Both the position numbers and the translations under genes were made by a program. A DNA stretch of 64,000 bases from JADJOM01 sp963817435 (GTDB lineage Bacteria; Gemmatimonadota; Gemmatimonadetes; Gemmatimonadales; GWC2-71-9): the NCBI GenBank assembly GCA_963817435.1, contig CAWFNY010000002.1, positions 372,001-436,000 on the forward strand, written 5' to 3'. How positions within the stretch are numbered: position 1 is the stretch's first letter; every line of letters starts with the position of its first letter. Positions 1 to 6,644 of the stretch are shown piece after piece. The notes beneath the pieces are model-generated. The model had not been told where the DNA came from. It worked only from the letters and a program-made list of their open reading frames with translations, and made no database searches.

Positions 1-50
1 TCCGCCCTTCCGCCTTTCCGCCTTTCCGCCCTCCCGCCCTCCCGCCGAAA
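1..50. repeat. C-rich minisatellite (8-bp unit)
   Basis: A pyrimidine-rich tandem repeat of units such as TTCCGCCT and TCCCGCCC. It is the same class of short repeat seen at 4323-4414 and 5211-5268. It probably begins before the window. No function is evident. Confidence 0.7.
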
Positions 51-87
51 CCATCTCCCCTCCCGACCCGTCGTGCGCAATGGTTCA

Positions 88-97
88 CGATATATCG
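88..97. promoter_or_regulatory. Palindrome CGATATATCG upstream of padR-like gene
   Basis: A perfect 10-bp palindrome lies about 35 bp before the start codon of the PadR-family gene. PadR repressors commonly autoregulate through AT-centred dyads. This AT-rich site in very GC-rich DNA is therefore a candidate operator or part of the promoter; the operator role is inferred. Confidence 0.4.
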
Positions 98-131
98 CAC
101 GCAATCACTCAAGACATAGCCCGGATACCAT

Positions 132-716
132 ATGCGTAACCATCATGATGACTGGGGTTTAGGGGAGTTCTTCGCGGAGCTGCGCGGCGGGAAGTGGGAT
201 CAGTGGGGCCGGCAGGGAGGCCGCCGGCGGCGGGGCTCGATGTTCGAATCGGGAGACATGAAGTTCGTGATCCTGCGGCTCATCCGGGAGAAGCCTCGGC
301 ATGGCTACGAGGTCATCAAGGCCCTCGAGGAGAAGATGGGCGGCTGCTATACCCCCTCCGCCGGCACGGTCTACCCCACGCTGCAGCTCCTGGAAGACCA
401 GGGCTACATCCGCGCGGTCGATACCGAGGGCAAGAAGGTCTACCACATCACCCCGGAGGGGGAGCAGTACCTCAACGAGAACAAGGATGTGCTGGACGAA
501 ATCTTCGACCGGGTGCGCGACACCGTGCGGGACCTGGCCGGCGGCTCCATGGGCGAGATGAACAGCGCCTTCGGGAATCTGGCGCGCGCGACTTATCGCC
601 GGGCCTGGCGGAGCGGACCGGATCATCCGGCGCTCAAGCAGGTGGCGGAGATTCTCCGGAAGGCTACGGCCGAGATCGAGCAGGCGTGGGAGCCGAGCTC
701 AACAGGACCATTGTGA
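132..716 (+). CDS. PadR family transcriptional regulator
   Basis: A 194-residue DNA-binding repressor of the PadR family. A basic, Gly/Arg-rich N-terminal extension (residues 1-40) precedes the winged-helix domain (about 42-115). The domain shows the family signatures MKFVILRLI, KPRHGYEVIKALEEK, SAGTVYPTLQLLEDQGYI and VYHITPEGEQYL. The C-terminal helical part (about 120-190) should form the dimerisation arm. The ligand and targets cannot be read from sequence. The gene is followed 7 bp later by a DUF2442 gene, so the two are probably cotranscribed. A CGATATATCG palindrome sits upstream. Confidence 0.92.
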   Translation: MRNHHDDWGLGEFFAELRGGKWDQWGRQGGRRRRGSMFESGDMKFVILRLIREKPRHGYEVIKALEEKMGGCYTPSAGTVYPTLQLLEDQGYIRAVDTEGKKVYHITPEGEQYLNENKDVLDEIFDRVRDTVRDLAGGSMGEMNSAFGNLARATYRRAWRSGPDHPALKQVAEILRKATAEIEQAWEPSSTGPL

Positions 717-723
717 GTACCCT

Positions 724-1002
724 ATGCATCCGCGGACAACCGATGTCGCAGTCCCCGCACCGTTCCAGGTTGCTCTGCCTTTCACCGATGACTCTCGAGG
801 CACGGTCGACCTGAGTCCCTGGATCGATGGAAAACGCGGCGTCTTCGCCGCGCTCCAGGATCCGGCGTTCTTCGCGCAGGTTCGCGTCGACGCTGATGCA
901 GGCACGATCGTCTGGCCGAACGGCGCCGACCTCGATCCGGACGTGCTCTACGAGGCCGCGCACGGAGCGGAGGCAGGGTCGGGGCGCGCACCGGAGAGGT
1001 GA
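724..1002 (+). CDS. DUF2442 domain protein
   Basis: A 92-residue soluble protein. Its C-terminal half carries the pattern typical of DUF2442: VDLSPWI, then FAALQDPAFFAQVRVD, then TIVWPNGADLDPDVLYE. DUF2442 proteins are small, of unknown function, and often encoded beside toxin-like (DUF4160) partners, but no such partner is present here. It begins 7 bp after the PadR stop and is followed by a hairpin terminator, so it is probably the last gene of a two-gene unit. Confidence 0.85.
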   Translation: MHPRTTDVAVPAPFQVALPFTDDSRGTVDLSPWIDGKRGVFAALQDPAFFAQVRVDADAGTIVWPNGADLDPDVLYEAAHGAEAGSGRAPER

Positions 1003-1030
1003 GCGGCGGTGAGGGCACACGACGACAGAA

Positions 1031-1066
1031 AGCCCCTATCGCGAAGGCGGTGGGGGCTATCCTTTG
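1031..1066 (+). terminator. Hairpin terminator after DUF2442 gene
   Basis: The stem AGCCCC/GGGGCT (1031-1036 with 1053-1058) is extended by ATCGC/GCGGT around a GAAG loop and followed by ATCCTTTG. It lies 29 bp beyond the DUF2442 stop and fits an intrinsic terminator with a weak T-tract. Confidence 0.55.
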
Positions 1067-1082
1067 TCTCAAGTCAATGAGG

Positions 1083-1238
1083 GCTCGGGATGACAAACAA
1101 AAGGCCCCACAGCCAAGGCTGTGAGGCCACTATCCATCGGGACGGCGGGATTCGACGCGTCCGGCCCGAAGGGCCGGCGCCGCCGTAAGGCGGCGAGCGG
1201 ACCGGAGCGGCGAAGCCGCGGAGGTCATACCCGCGACC
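1083..1238 (-). pseudogene. tRNA-Pro 3'-end remnant interrupted by a palindromic insertion
   Basis: Positions 1083-1155 repeat, with few changes, 1277-1347 of the intact tRNA-Pro locus, including the terminator hairpin and the 3' acceptor/T-arm. The copy breaks after TTCGA in the T-loop. A 73-bp GC-rich block (1156-1228) follows, and the tRNA sequence resumes as ACCCGCGACC (1229-1238). The inserted block holds three small hairpins (GGCCCGAAGGGCC, GCCGCCGTAAGGCGGC, CGGCGAAGCCG). The 5' half of the tRNA is missing, so this copy cannot be functional. Confidence 0.7.
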
Positions 1239-1254
1239 ATGCCCCCTGCACACT

Positions 1255-1287
1255 TTGAGGGATCCCTCGCTGCGCTCGGGATGACAA
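1255..1287. repeat. Half copy of 96-bp palindromic element
   Basis: GAGGGATCCCTCGC followed by TGCGCTCGGGATGACAA matches one arm of the full 96-bp elements at 4194-4289 and 13939-14034. Shorter pieces of the same arm occur at 1083-1096, 1581-1600, 2019-2046 and 2060-2075. Confidence 0.75.
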
Positions 1288-1319
1288 GAAAAAGGCCCCG
1301 CAGCCGAAGCTGTGAGGCC
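1286..1319 (-). terminator. Intrinsic terminator of tRNA-Pro
   Basis: On the minus strand, GGCCTCACAGC, a TTCG loop and GCTGCGGGGCC form a strong hairpin directly followed by TTTTTC. It starts about 8 bp after the tRNA-Pro 3' end. A near copy at 1100-1127 belongs to the broken tRNA duplicate. Confidence 0.8.
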
Positions 1320-1327
1320 ACTATCCA

Positions 1328-1401
1328 TCGGGACGGCGGGATTCGAACCCGCGACCCCCTGAACCCCATTCAGGTGCGCTACCGGGCTGCGCTACGTCCC
1401 G
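1328..1401 (-). tRNA. tRNA-Pro (anticodon GGG)
   Basis: A complete cloverleaf. The acceptor CGGGACG pairs with CGTCCCG, the anticodon stem CCTGA/TCAGG holds loop ATGGGGT with anticodon GGG, and the T-arm GCGGG/CCCGC encloses TTCGAAT. The discriminator is A and CCA is not encoded. This is the only intact copy in a cluster of broken duplicates. Confidence 0.95.
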
Positions 1402-1423
1402 TCAACAAACCAACGTTTCCACT

Positions 1424-1553
1424 CGACCCCCTGACGACCCGGAGGCCGCGAGCCGCGGAGCGGCGAGACGGCGGAGGGTCGAGCCAAGCGAACGTAGCGA
1501 GCGACGGCAACCCCATTCAGGTGCGCTACCGGGCTGCGCTACGTCCCGTCAAC
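1424..1553 (-). pseudogene. tRNA-Pro copy split in the anticodon arm by a GC-rich insertion
   Basis: CGACCCCCTGA (1424-1434) matches the T-side/anticodon arm of tRNA-Pro. A block of about 74 bp (1435-1508) follows. The next 45 bp (1509-1553) are identical to 1362-1406, which is the whole 5' half of the tRNA plus flank. The insertion is GC-rich and includes AGCGAACGTAGCGAGCG, a short palindrome-like repeat. The copy is non-functional as a tRNA. Confidence 0.65.
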
Positions 1554-1558
1554 TACAT

Positions 1559-1612
1559 CCCGGGCTGCGCGGAGCCTGTCCCGAGCGCAGCGAGGGATCC
1601 CGTCAACAAACC
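1559..1612 (-). pseudogene. Short tRNA-Pro 5' fragment interrupted by palindromic-element piece
   Basis: CCGGGCTGCGC (about 1560-1570) and CCCGTCAACAAACC (1599-1612) match the 5' end and flank of tRNA-Pro. They are separated by a segment containing CCCGAGCGCAGCGAGGGAT, an arm of the 96-bp repeat. This looks like a further degraded copy of the same tRNA region. Confidence 0.45.
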
Positions 1613-2134
1613 GGGCCGAAAAGCTACCCCCGGGCGAGGCTTGCCGGTAGGGCTCAATTCCTGGTCGAAGATGGGCGACCGGCCGGTCGCCCATACAGAG
1701 TAGCGCGTGACCAGCCTCAGGTTGATCTCAGCCTGGACCCTTACACCAGTCTATGATCGCTCGGGAACCGCGCCTGAGGCTAGCCGCGCGCGCCCCGGTA
1801 GGGCAGGAGCCGTACCAGCCACCCCCCAACCCCGTAAGTCGTTGCAGGACCACACCCCCGCCGGCCCGCCCCGCTCACCACGTGCCCGCCGTCACCCGCC
1901 CCGCCACCCCCCGGCGCCAGAGTCGTGGGCATTCCGCGAAGCCGTTTTCGGAGGCATCTTGCACCGGCTCGATCGTCCGCGGGAACTCTCGCAGGGCGCC
2001 CGTCGGCGCCCACAGGCAGAGATCCCTCGCTGCGCTCGGGATGACATGGCCTGGTCACTTCGCTCGGGATGACAAACGGGGGCGAAGCTCGACCAGGCAC
2101 TACGCACTTCCACCCAACCCTCACCGGCCCACGC
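1613..2134. other. Intergenic stretch without a convincing gene
   Basis: No reading frame here resembles a protein, and the open frames are compositional. It holds half-elements of the 96-bp repeat at 2019-2046 and 2060-2075, just before the DUF885 gene, whose promoter must lie in or between these repeats. Confidence 0.5.
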
Positions 2135-4150
2135 ATGCACCGCCGCCACTTCCTCGTCCGCACCGGCCAAACCGCGATCGCCCTCGGCATCCTCCCCCGC
2201 CTCGCCGCCTGCAAAAGCGGCGAACCCGGCGGACAGGACGGCCCCTTCCTCGCCCTCCGCGATCGCTACTTCCTCAAGACCCTCGAGCTCAACCCCGTCA
2301 CCGCCACCTACCTCGGCGGCGACGGCTACGACCCGAGCCTCGCGAAGATCAACGGCCGGCTCCGCGACTGGCGCCCCGACGCCCTCGCCGTCGAACGCCA
2401 GTTTTACGAGGAAATCGAAACCGCCCGCATGAAGCTCGACCCCGCCACCCTCTCCCCCCAGGCCCGCATCGACCACGCGGTCCTCGGCGCCCAGCTCACC
2501 TTCGTGATCCGCCAGTCCGGCGAACTCCGCACCCACGAACGGATCATCGATACCTACGTCGCCGAACCGTTCCGCGGCATCGACTGGCAGATCCAGGGGA
2601 TGACGGAAACCGAATCCGCCAACCGCCTAACCGCCCAACCGTCCAACAACCCAACCGCCCAACCGTCCAACAGCCCAACCGCCCAACCGCCAGTCCCCCG
2701 CGGCACCGAAGACGAATGGGCGATGGTGATCGAACGCCTCAACGGCATCCCGGTCTACCTCGACACCGCCAAGGCGAACCTCCTCGCCGGCAAGAAGAGC
2801 GGCAACCAGCCCGACCACCGGATGATCGAGAAGGACGGCATCGCCGGCGCCAAGGCCAACGCCGACTACTTCCGGAAGACGCTCCCCGAAAGCGCCCGAG
2901 GCTACGTCACCGGCCAGCCCTTCGCCGAGGCGACGCTGGCCCAGCTCACCACCGCATCGGTGCAGGCGGCCGACGCCTGGGAGAGCTTCGCCGGCTTCCT
3001 GCTCGCCACCTACGACCCGAACGACCTGACCGACCGTTACGCGGCCGGCGAACAGGAATACGCCTGGCGGGTGAAGAACTGCCTCCGCGTCGACCGGAAC
3101 CTCGAGGATCTCTTCGCCTTCGGCGCTGAAGAGGTGGACCGCTACGAGAAGGAGTTCTTCACCGTCGCCGAGACCGTCGCGAAGGAGCTGAGTCTCAGCC
3201 TCCCCTGGGGCAGCGACGCCGAGCGGCGGAGCAGCGCCCGCAGCGTGATGGACGCGCTCTCCAAGGACTCGCCGAAGAACGACGACGAGCTGTTCCAGTG
3301 GTACCGCGACGCCGGCACCCGCGCGGTGGCCTACGGCCGCGAGCAGAAGCTGTTCGACATCCCCGCCGACTACAGACTCGAGGTGACGCCGACCCCGCCG
3401 GTGCTCCGCAGCACGATCGACGCGGCCTACTACCCCGCCCCGCCGTTCAAGAAGACCGGCGTGGGCCGCTTCTACCTGAGCCCCACCGGCAACGACCCCG
3501 CCACCCTCAAGCTCAACAACCGCGCCTCGGTGGCCGACACCGCGATCCACGAAGGCTTCCCGGGCCACGACTGGCACTACAAGTACATGACCCAGCACGC
3601 CGCCGAGATCAGCAACATCCGCTGGCTCACCCCCGGTGCAGTCGAGGACTCGAGCTCGATGTGGGAGGACTCCATGGCGAGCGAAGGCTGGGGGCTCTAC
3701 AGCGAGGAGCTGATGGCCGAGCCGGCACCGGGGCATCCCTTCGGTTTCTACACCGCCTCCGAGCGGCTCTACGAGCTGCAGGGCCAGTTGCTGCGCGCGG
3801 TGCGGGTAAGGGTGGACATCGGCATCCATACCGGGCGGATGACGTTCGACGAGGCGGTGGACTACTTCACCGCCCACGTGGACTTCTCCCCCGGCGCCCG
3901 CCAGGCGGCGGACAAGGACCCGACCGCCCGCGCCATCACCGCGAACGCCCAGCGCGCGATGTACCGCTACTCCAAGTGGCCCACCCAGGCGATCTGCTAC
4001 AACCTCGGCAAGAACGCGATCATCGAGCTGCGTGAGGCGGTGCGGAAGAAGCAGGGCGACAAGTTCTCGGCCCGCGAGTTCCACGAGCGGCTCATGCGGA
4101 TGGGCACGATCCCCGCGGGGTACTACCGCGACTGGTTCCTGGCGAGCTGA
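2135..4150 (+). CDS. DUF885 family lipoprotein (putative zinc metallopeptidase)
   Basis: A 671-residue exported protein of the DUF885 family. The ATG at 2135 is chosen over an in-frame upstream ATG (2069) because it opens a twin-arginine-like signal (HRRHFLVRTGQ) ending in lipobox LAAC, with Cys at residue 26. The family motif HEGFPGHDWHYKY lies near residue 472 and resembles the HExxGH-type metal site of the 'X-Pro dipeptidyl/DUF885' proteins. SSMWEDSMASEGWGLYSEEL follows at about 507-526. Residues about 160-186 are a low-complexity Asn/Pro/Thr/Gln insert produced by a DNA minisatellite. The substrate is unknown; peptidase activity is inferred from the family. Confidence 0.88.
   Translation: MHRRHFLVRTGQTAIALGILPRLAACKSGEPGGQDGPFLALRDRYFLKTLELNPVTATYLGGDGYDPSLAKINGRLRDWRPDALAVERQFYEEIETARMKLDPATLSPQARIDHAVLGAQLTFVIRQSGELRTHERIIDTYVAEPFRGIDWQIQGMTETESANRLTAQPSNNPTAQPSNSPTAQPPVPRGTEDEWAMVIERLNGIPVYLDTAKANLLAGKKSGNQPDHRMIEKDGIAGAKANADYFRKTLPESARGYVTGQPFAEATLAQLTTASVQAADAWESFAGFLLATYDPNDLTDRYAAGEQEYAWRVKNCLRVDRNLEDLFAFGAEEVDRYEKEFFTVAETVAKELSLSLPWGSDAERRSSARSVMDALSKDSPKNDDELFQWYRDAGTRAVAYGREQKLFDIPADYRLEVTPTPPVLRSTIDAAYYPAPPFKKTGVGRFYLSPTGNDPATLKLNNRASVADTAIHEGFPGHDWHYKYMTQHAAEISNIRWLTPGAVEDSSSMWEDSMASEGWGLYSEELMAEPAPGHPFGFYTASERLYELQGQLLRAVRVRVDIGIHTGRMTFDEAVDYFTAHVDFSPGARQAADKDPTARAITANAQRAMYRYSKWPTQAICYNLGKNAIIELREAVRKKQGDKFSAREFHERLMRMGTIPAGYYRDWFLAS
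2616..2692 (+). repeat. In-frame minisatellite inside DUF885 gene
   Basis: Tandem units of CCAACCGCC and CCAACCGTCCAACA encode TAQPSNNPTAQPSNSPTAQP without breaking the frame. Very similar units lie between genes at 59344-59555. This suggests an intergenic repeat that entered, or expanded within, the coding sequence. Confidence 0.8.
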
Positions 4151-4193
4151 ACTGCAGGGAAGAGGGAAGGGGGGCGCGGAGGGCGACCCACGG

Positions 4194-4289
4194 TTTGTCA
4201 TCCCGAGCGCAGCGAGGGATCCCTTCAAGTCAGGCACCGTGCCCGCCTTGAGGGATCCCTCGGTCGCTCCGCTTCCTCGGGATGACAAA
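4194..4289. repeat. 96-bp palindromic element with 14-bp terminal inverted repeats
   Basis: The element begins TTTGTCATCCCGAG and ends with its exact reverse complement CTCGGGATGACAAA. Its arms carry GCGCAGCGAGGGATCCCT and its near complement; the centre is variable. A second copy at 13939-14034 has the same length and termini. It encodes no transposase, so it is a non-autonomous or REP/MITE-like element. The intervening 4151-4480 stretch holds only this element and the minisatellite that follows. Confidence 0.85.
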
Positions 4290-4322
4290 GCAGGGGGCTG
4301 CCTCTTCCCTCTCCCCCTTCCC

Positions 4323-4414
4323 TCTTCCCGCCCTTCCGCCCTCCCGCCCTCCCGCCATCCCGCCATCCCGCCATCCCGCCCTCCCGCCTTCCCGCCTTCC
4401 CGCCTTCCCGCCCT
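4323..4414. repeat. 8-bp minisatellite (TCCCGCC-type)
   Basis: About eleven tandem copies of an 8-bp unit of the form (C/T/A)TCCCGCC. The array immediately follows the 96-bp element. It is intergenic and likely variable in copy number between strains. Confidence 0.85.
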
Positions 4415-4480
4415 CAACTTTCCCCGTCCCCCGATCGATACCTGAAGTAACAGGGTGCGCTCGGGGCGCGGGGGGGACCG

Positions 4481-4723
4481 ATGGGGACATCATGGGAAGC
4501 CGACAGTTCGGAGGAGTGCTGGAGCGACCGGGAGGCCTGGCGCGGGGAGCTGCACGCGGACGCCTCCGAGGCGGCCGCATTCAGCGTCGACGCCTGGCGC
4601 GGTCAGGGCGAGGCCGGCTGGGTCTGGGCCGAGCCGGAGCCGGTGATCGAGGAGGACGACAGCGACTGGCCCGAAGACCTCGCGGGGCCGGAGTACTGGC
4701 TCTTCAAGAAGTACGGAAGCTGA
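4481..4723 (+). CDS. Small acidic tryptophan-rich protein, unknown function
   Basis: An 80-residue protein with no family I recognise. It is strongly acidic (long Glu/Asp runs such as VIEEDDSDWPEDLAG) and unusually rich in Trp (seven residues). It has no signal peptide or membrane segment and ends LFKKYGS. A GGGGGGA run just before the ATG may serve as ribosome-binding site, and a clear hairpin terminator follows the stop. These support a real gene despite its small size. Confidence 0.55.
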   Translation: MGTSWEADSSEECWSDREAWRGELHADASEAAAFSVDAWRGQGEAGWVWAEPEPVIEEDDSDWPEDLAGPEYWLFKKYGS

Positions 4724-4730
4724 AATGCCA

Positions 4731-4763
4731 AACGGCCGCCCGAATCGGGCGGCCGTTCTGTCT
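4731..4763 (+). terminator. Hairpin terminator (bidirectional)
   Basis: AACGGCCGCCCG and CGGGCGGCCGTT flank an AAT loop (4731-4757) and are followed by CTGTCTTTC. The hairpin starts 7 bp after the small acidic gene. On the minus strand it would also stop transcription leaving tRNA-Thr. Confidence 0.75.
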
Positions 4764-4769
4764 TTCGAA

Positions 4770-4841
4770 AGCCGGCGGCGGGGATTGAACCCGCGACCCC
4801 CTGATTACGAATCAGGTGCTCTACCGCTGAGCTACACCGGC
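4770..4841 (-). tRNA. tRNA-Thr (anticodon CGT)
   Basis: The acceptor GCCGGTG pairs with CGCCGGC with one G-U pair. The anticodon arm CCTGA/TCAGG holds loop TTCGTAA, giving anticodon CGT. The T-arm is CGGGG.. with loop TTCAATC. CCA is not encoded. It is transcribed downstream of tRNA-Leu but separated from it by a terminator. Confidence 0.93.
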
Positions 4842-4848
4842 GGCCCAA

Positions 4849-4879
4849 GAAAAAATCGTCGGTCCGGTTGAACCGACGA
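4849..4879 (-). terminator. Intrinsic terminator between tRNA-Leu and tRNA-Thr
   Basis: On the minus strand, CGTCGGT and ACCGACG form a stem around TCAACCGG, followed by ATTTTTTC. This is a strong intrinsic terminator 20 bp after tRNA-Leu. Confidence 0.8.
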
Positions 4880-4898
4880 CCGCATTCGACGACTGCCA

Positions 4899-4980
4899 TG
4901 CCCTGGCGCGGATTCGAACCGCGACGCCTTACGGCACTACCCCCTCAAGATAGCGTGTCTACCAGTTTCACCACCAGGGC
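4899..4980 (-). tRNA. tRNA-Leu (anticodon GAG)
   Basis: A type II tRNA with the long variable arm TGCCGTAAGGCG. The acceptor GCCCTGG pairs with CCAGGGC. The anticodon arm CTATC/GGTAG holds loop TTGAGGG, so the anticodon is GAG. The discriminator is A, as expected for leucine. CCA is not encoded. Confidence 0.93.
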
Positions 4981-5210
4981 GAGGGGCAACAAGTTAGCGG
5001 TACTTCAACGGGGGGTCAACCCTGACGCTCGATCAACACATCTCTCACAACGACAATGGATTAGGCTATCTCCACATACCGGAAATTCTGAGCCGGGTCG
5101 GGGCTCGTCCGCGGGGCCATTCCGGGCGCTCGGTTCGGGCGGGCGAGGACGCCCGCACTTACCCACGCACCCTTCAGGACCTCCGCGAACTTGCCCCTCC
5201 CAAACTCCCC

Positions 5211-5268
5211 GCTTCCCCCTTCCCTCTTCCCTCTTCCCCCTTCCCTCTTCCCTCTTCCCTCCCTCCCC
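5211..5268. repeat. 7-bp minisatellite (CTTCCCT)
   Basis: A polypyrimidine tract of tandem CTTCCCT/CTTCCCC units ending only a few bases before the stop codon of the giant Ig-like gene. The rest of the gap 4981-5210 shows no gene or structured element that I can support. Confidence 0.8.
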
Positions 5269-5271
5269 TCA

Positions 5272-5796
5272 CTACGGAATGCTGCTCAGGTACGGGCTCC
5301 CGCCGATGGAAATCCCCGACAGGGTGATGTCGATCGCATCGCTGCCCGAGCCGTTCGCGGGCACGTAATCGAGGGTATAGGTGCCGTTGGCATTGTCGGT
5401 CACGTTGAGGACCGTGCCGTTGTTCGGCCCGCTGACGACGCTGGCCGCGATGATGTTGCCGCCGCTCGAAGTGATGGTGTTGCCGAAGGCATCACGGAGC
5501 TGGACGGTGATGGTCGTGGTGAAGCCCACCGCCCCGCTAGGCACGCTGGCGGTGGTGTTGAGCGGATCCGGCGCACCGAAGGCATTGGTCTGGTGCGACG
5601 CGGTGCCGCTGCTGCCGGCGTGGCTCGCGTCGCCGCCATAGGTGGCGGTCAGCGTCTTGGCGCCCGACGTGGTGGGCGTGAAGCTGCAGCTCCCCGCGCC
5701 GCCACTCAGCGAGGCGATGGTGCAGCCGTCGGTGGCGTCGCTCACCGTGACCGAGCCGGTCGGCGTCCCGAAGCCGGAAGCCACCGTGACGCTCAC
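5272..5796 (-). CDS. Ig-like giant protein, C-terminal fragment
   Basis: The last readable part of the giant protein. Its correct frame actually runs from about 5965 down to the stop at 5272. It contains a Big_3_5-like domain (FGTPTGSVTVSDATDGC, SGAKTLTATYGGDASHAGSSG) followed by a filamin-like domain (VQLRDAFGN, NGTYTLDYVPANGSG) and ends SGISIGGSPYLSSIP. There is no LPXTG, autotransporter barrel or type IX sorting domain at the end, so anchoring must be by the N-terminal lipid. Confidence 0.6.
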   Translation of the reverse strand: MSVTVASGFGTPTGSVTVSDATDGCTIASLSGGAGSCSFTPTTSGAKTLTATYGGDASHAGSSGTASHQTNAFGAPDPLNTTASVPSGAVGFTTTITVQLRDAFGNTITSSGGNIIAASVVSGPNNGTVLNVTDNANGTYTLDYVPANGSGSDAIDITLSGISIGGSPYLSSIP

Positions 5797-6644
5797 CGTG
5801 ATCTGCTGGCCGACGACGCTCGGATCCGGCGTGTCGGAGGTGATCGAGGTCGTGGTCGCCGCGGTGCCGACGGTGTGGGCCGCACCCGCGGAGCCGCTCG
5901 AGGAATAGCTGGCGTCGCCGGCGTAGCTCGCGGTGAGCGTCTTGGCACCGGTCGTCGTCGAGGTGAGCGGCAGCTTCCCGCCGCCACCGTTCCGGTGCAG
6001 GAGTCCGTACCGTCACTCACGGTCACGTTGCCGGTCGGCGTGCCGCTGCCCGGCGCCGTCGCGACGACGGTGTAGCTGACCGTGTACGCGGAGCCGACCG
6101 CCGAGGGATCCGGGCTGTCGCCGGTGATGGTGGTGGTGGTCGCCGCCTGATTCACCGTCTGGCTGACACCGGTCGAGATGCTCCCGCCGAAGTTGCCGTT
6201 GCCGGCATAGGTGGCGACGAGCGTCTTGGCGCCGGCACTGGTGGGAATCAGCGTGCAGCTTCCCGACGACACCGAGCTGCTGCAGGTGGCGCCGGTACCG
6301 TCGCTCACCGTGACCGAGCCGGTCGGGGTGCCGCCGCTCGAGGTCACGCTGTAGCTGACGACGATGCCCTGGCCGGTCACGCTCGGGTTGGGCGTATTCG
6401 AGACGATCGTGGTCGTGGTCGTGGCGCTGCTGACGGTGTGACTCACGCCGGCGGAGCTGCCGCCGAGGAAGTTGGCGTCACCGGCGTAGGTGGCGACCAG
6501 GGTCTTGCTGCCGGCGGTCGTCGAGGTGAGCGCGCAGCTTCCCGCCGCCACCGTCCCGGTGCAGCTATCGGTGCCGTCGCTCACGGTCACGTTGCCGGTC
6601 GGCGTGCCGCTGCCCGGTGCCGCCGCCGCCACGGTGAAGCTCAC
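5793..6644 (-). CDS. Ig-like giant protein, fragment with Big_3_5-like domains
   Basis: Encodes two and a half Ig-like domains (GSGTPTGNVTVSDGTDSCTGTVAAGSC occurs twice, in part). The frame is lost near 5965, where the DNA reads GAGCGGCAGC against GAGCGCGCAGC in the sister repeat at 6526-6545, a one-base difference. Residues after that point are out of frame and meaningless. Confidence 0.55.
   Translation of the reverse strand: MSFTVAAAAPGSGTPTGNVTVSDGTDSCTGTVAAGSCALTSTTAGSKTLVATYAGDANFLGGSSAGVSHTVSSATTTTTIVSNTPNPSVTGQGIVVSYSVTSSGGTPTGSVTVSDGTGATCSSSVSSGSCTLIPTSAGAKTLVATYAGNGNFGGSISTGVSQTVNQAATTTTITGDSPDPSAVGSAYTVSYTVVATAPGSGTPTGNVTVSDGTDSCTGTVAAGSCRSPRRRPVPRRSPRATPATPAIPRAAPRVRPTPSAPRRPRPRSPPTRRIRASSASRSR

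Noticed and set aside
1239..1703. Open frame encoding repeated VRYRAALRPVN
   Set aside because: The repeats are translations of the tRNA-Pro gene and its broken copies read on the wrong strand, so this is not a protein gene.
4151..4480. Possible small transposon around the 96-bp element
   Set aside because: No transposase frame is present and the element is too short. It is recorded as a repeat only.
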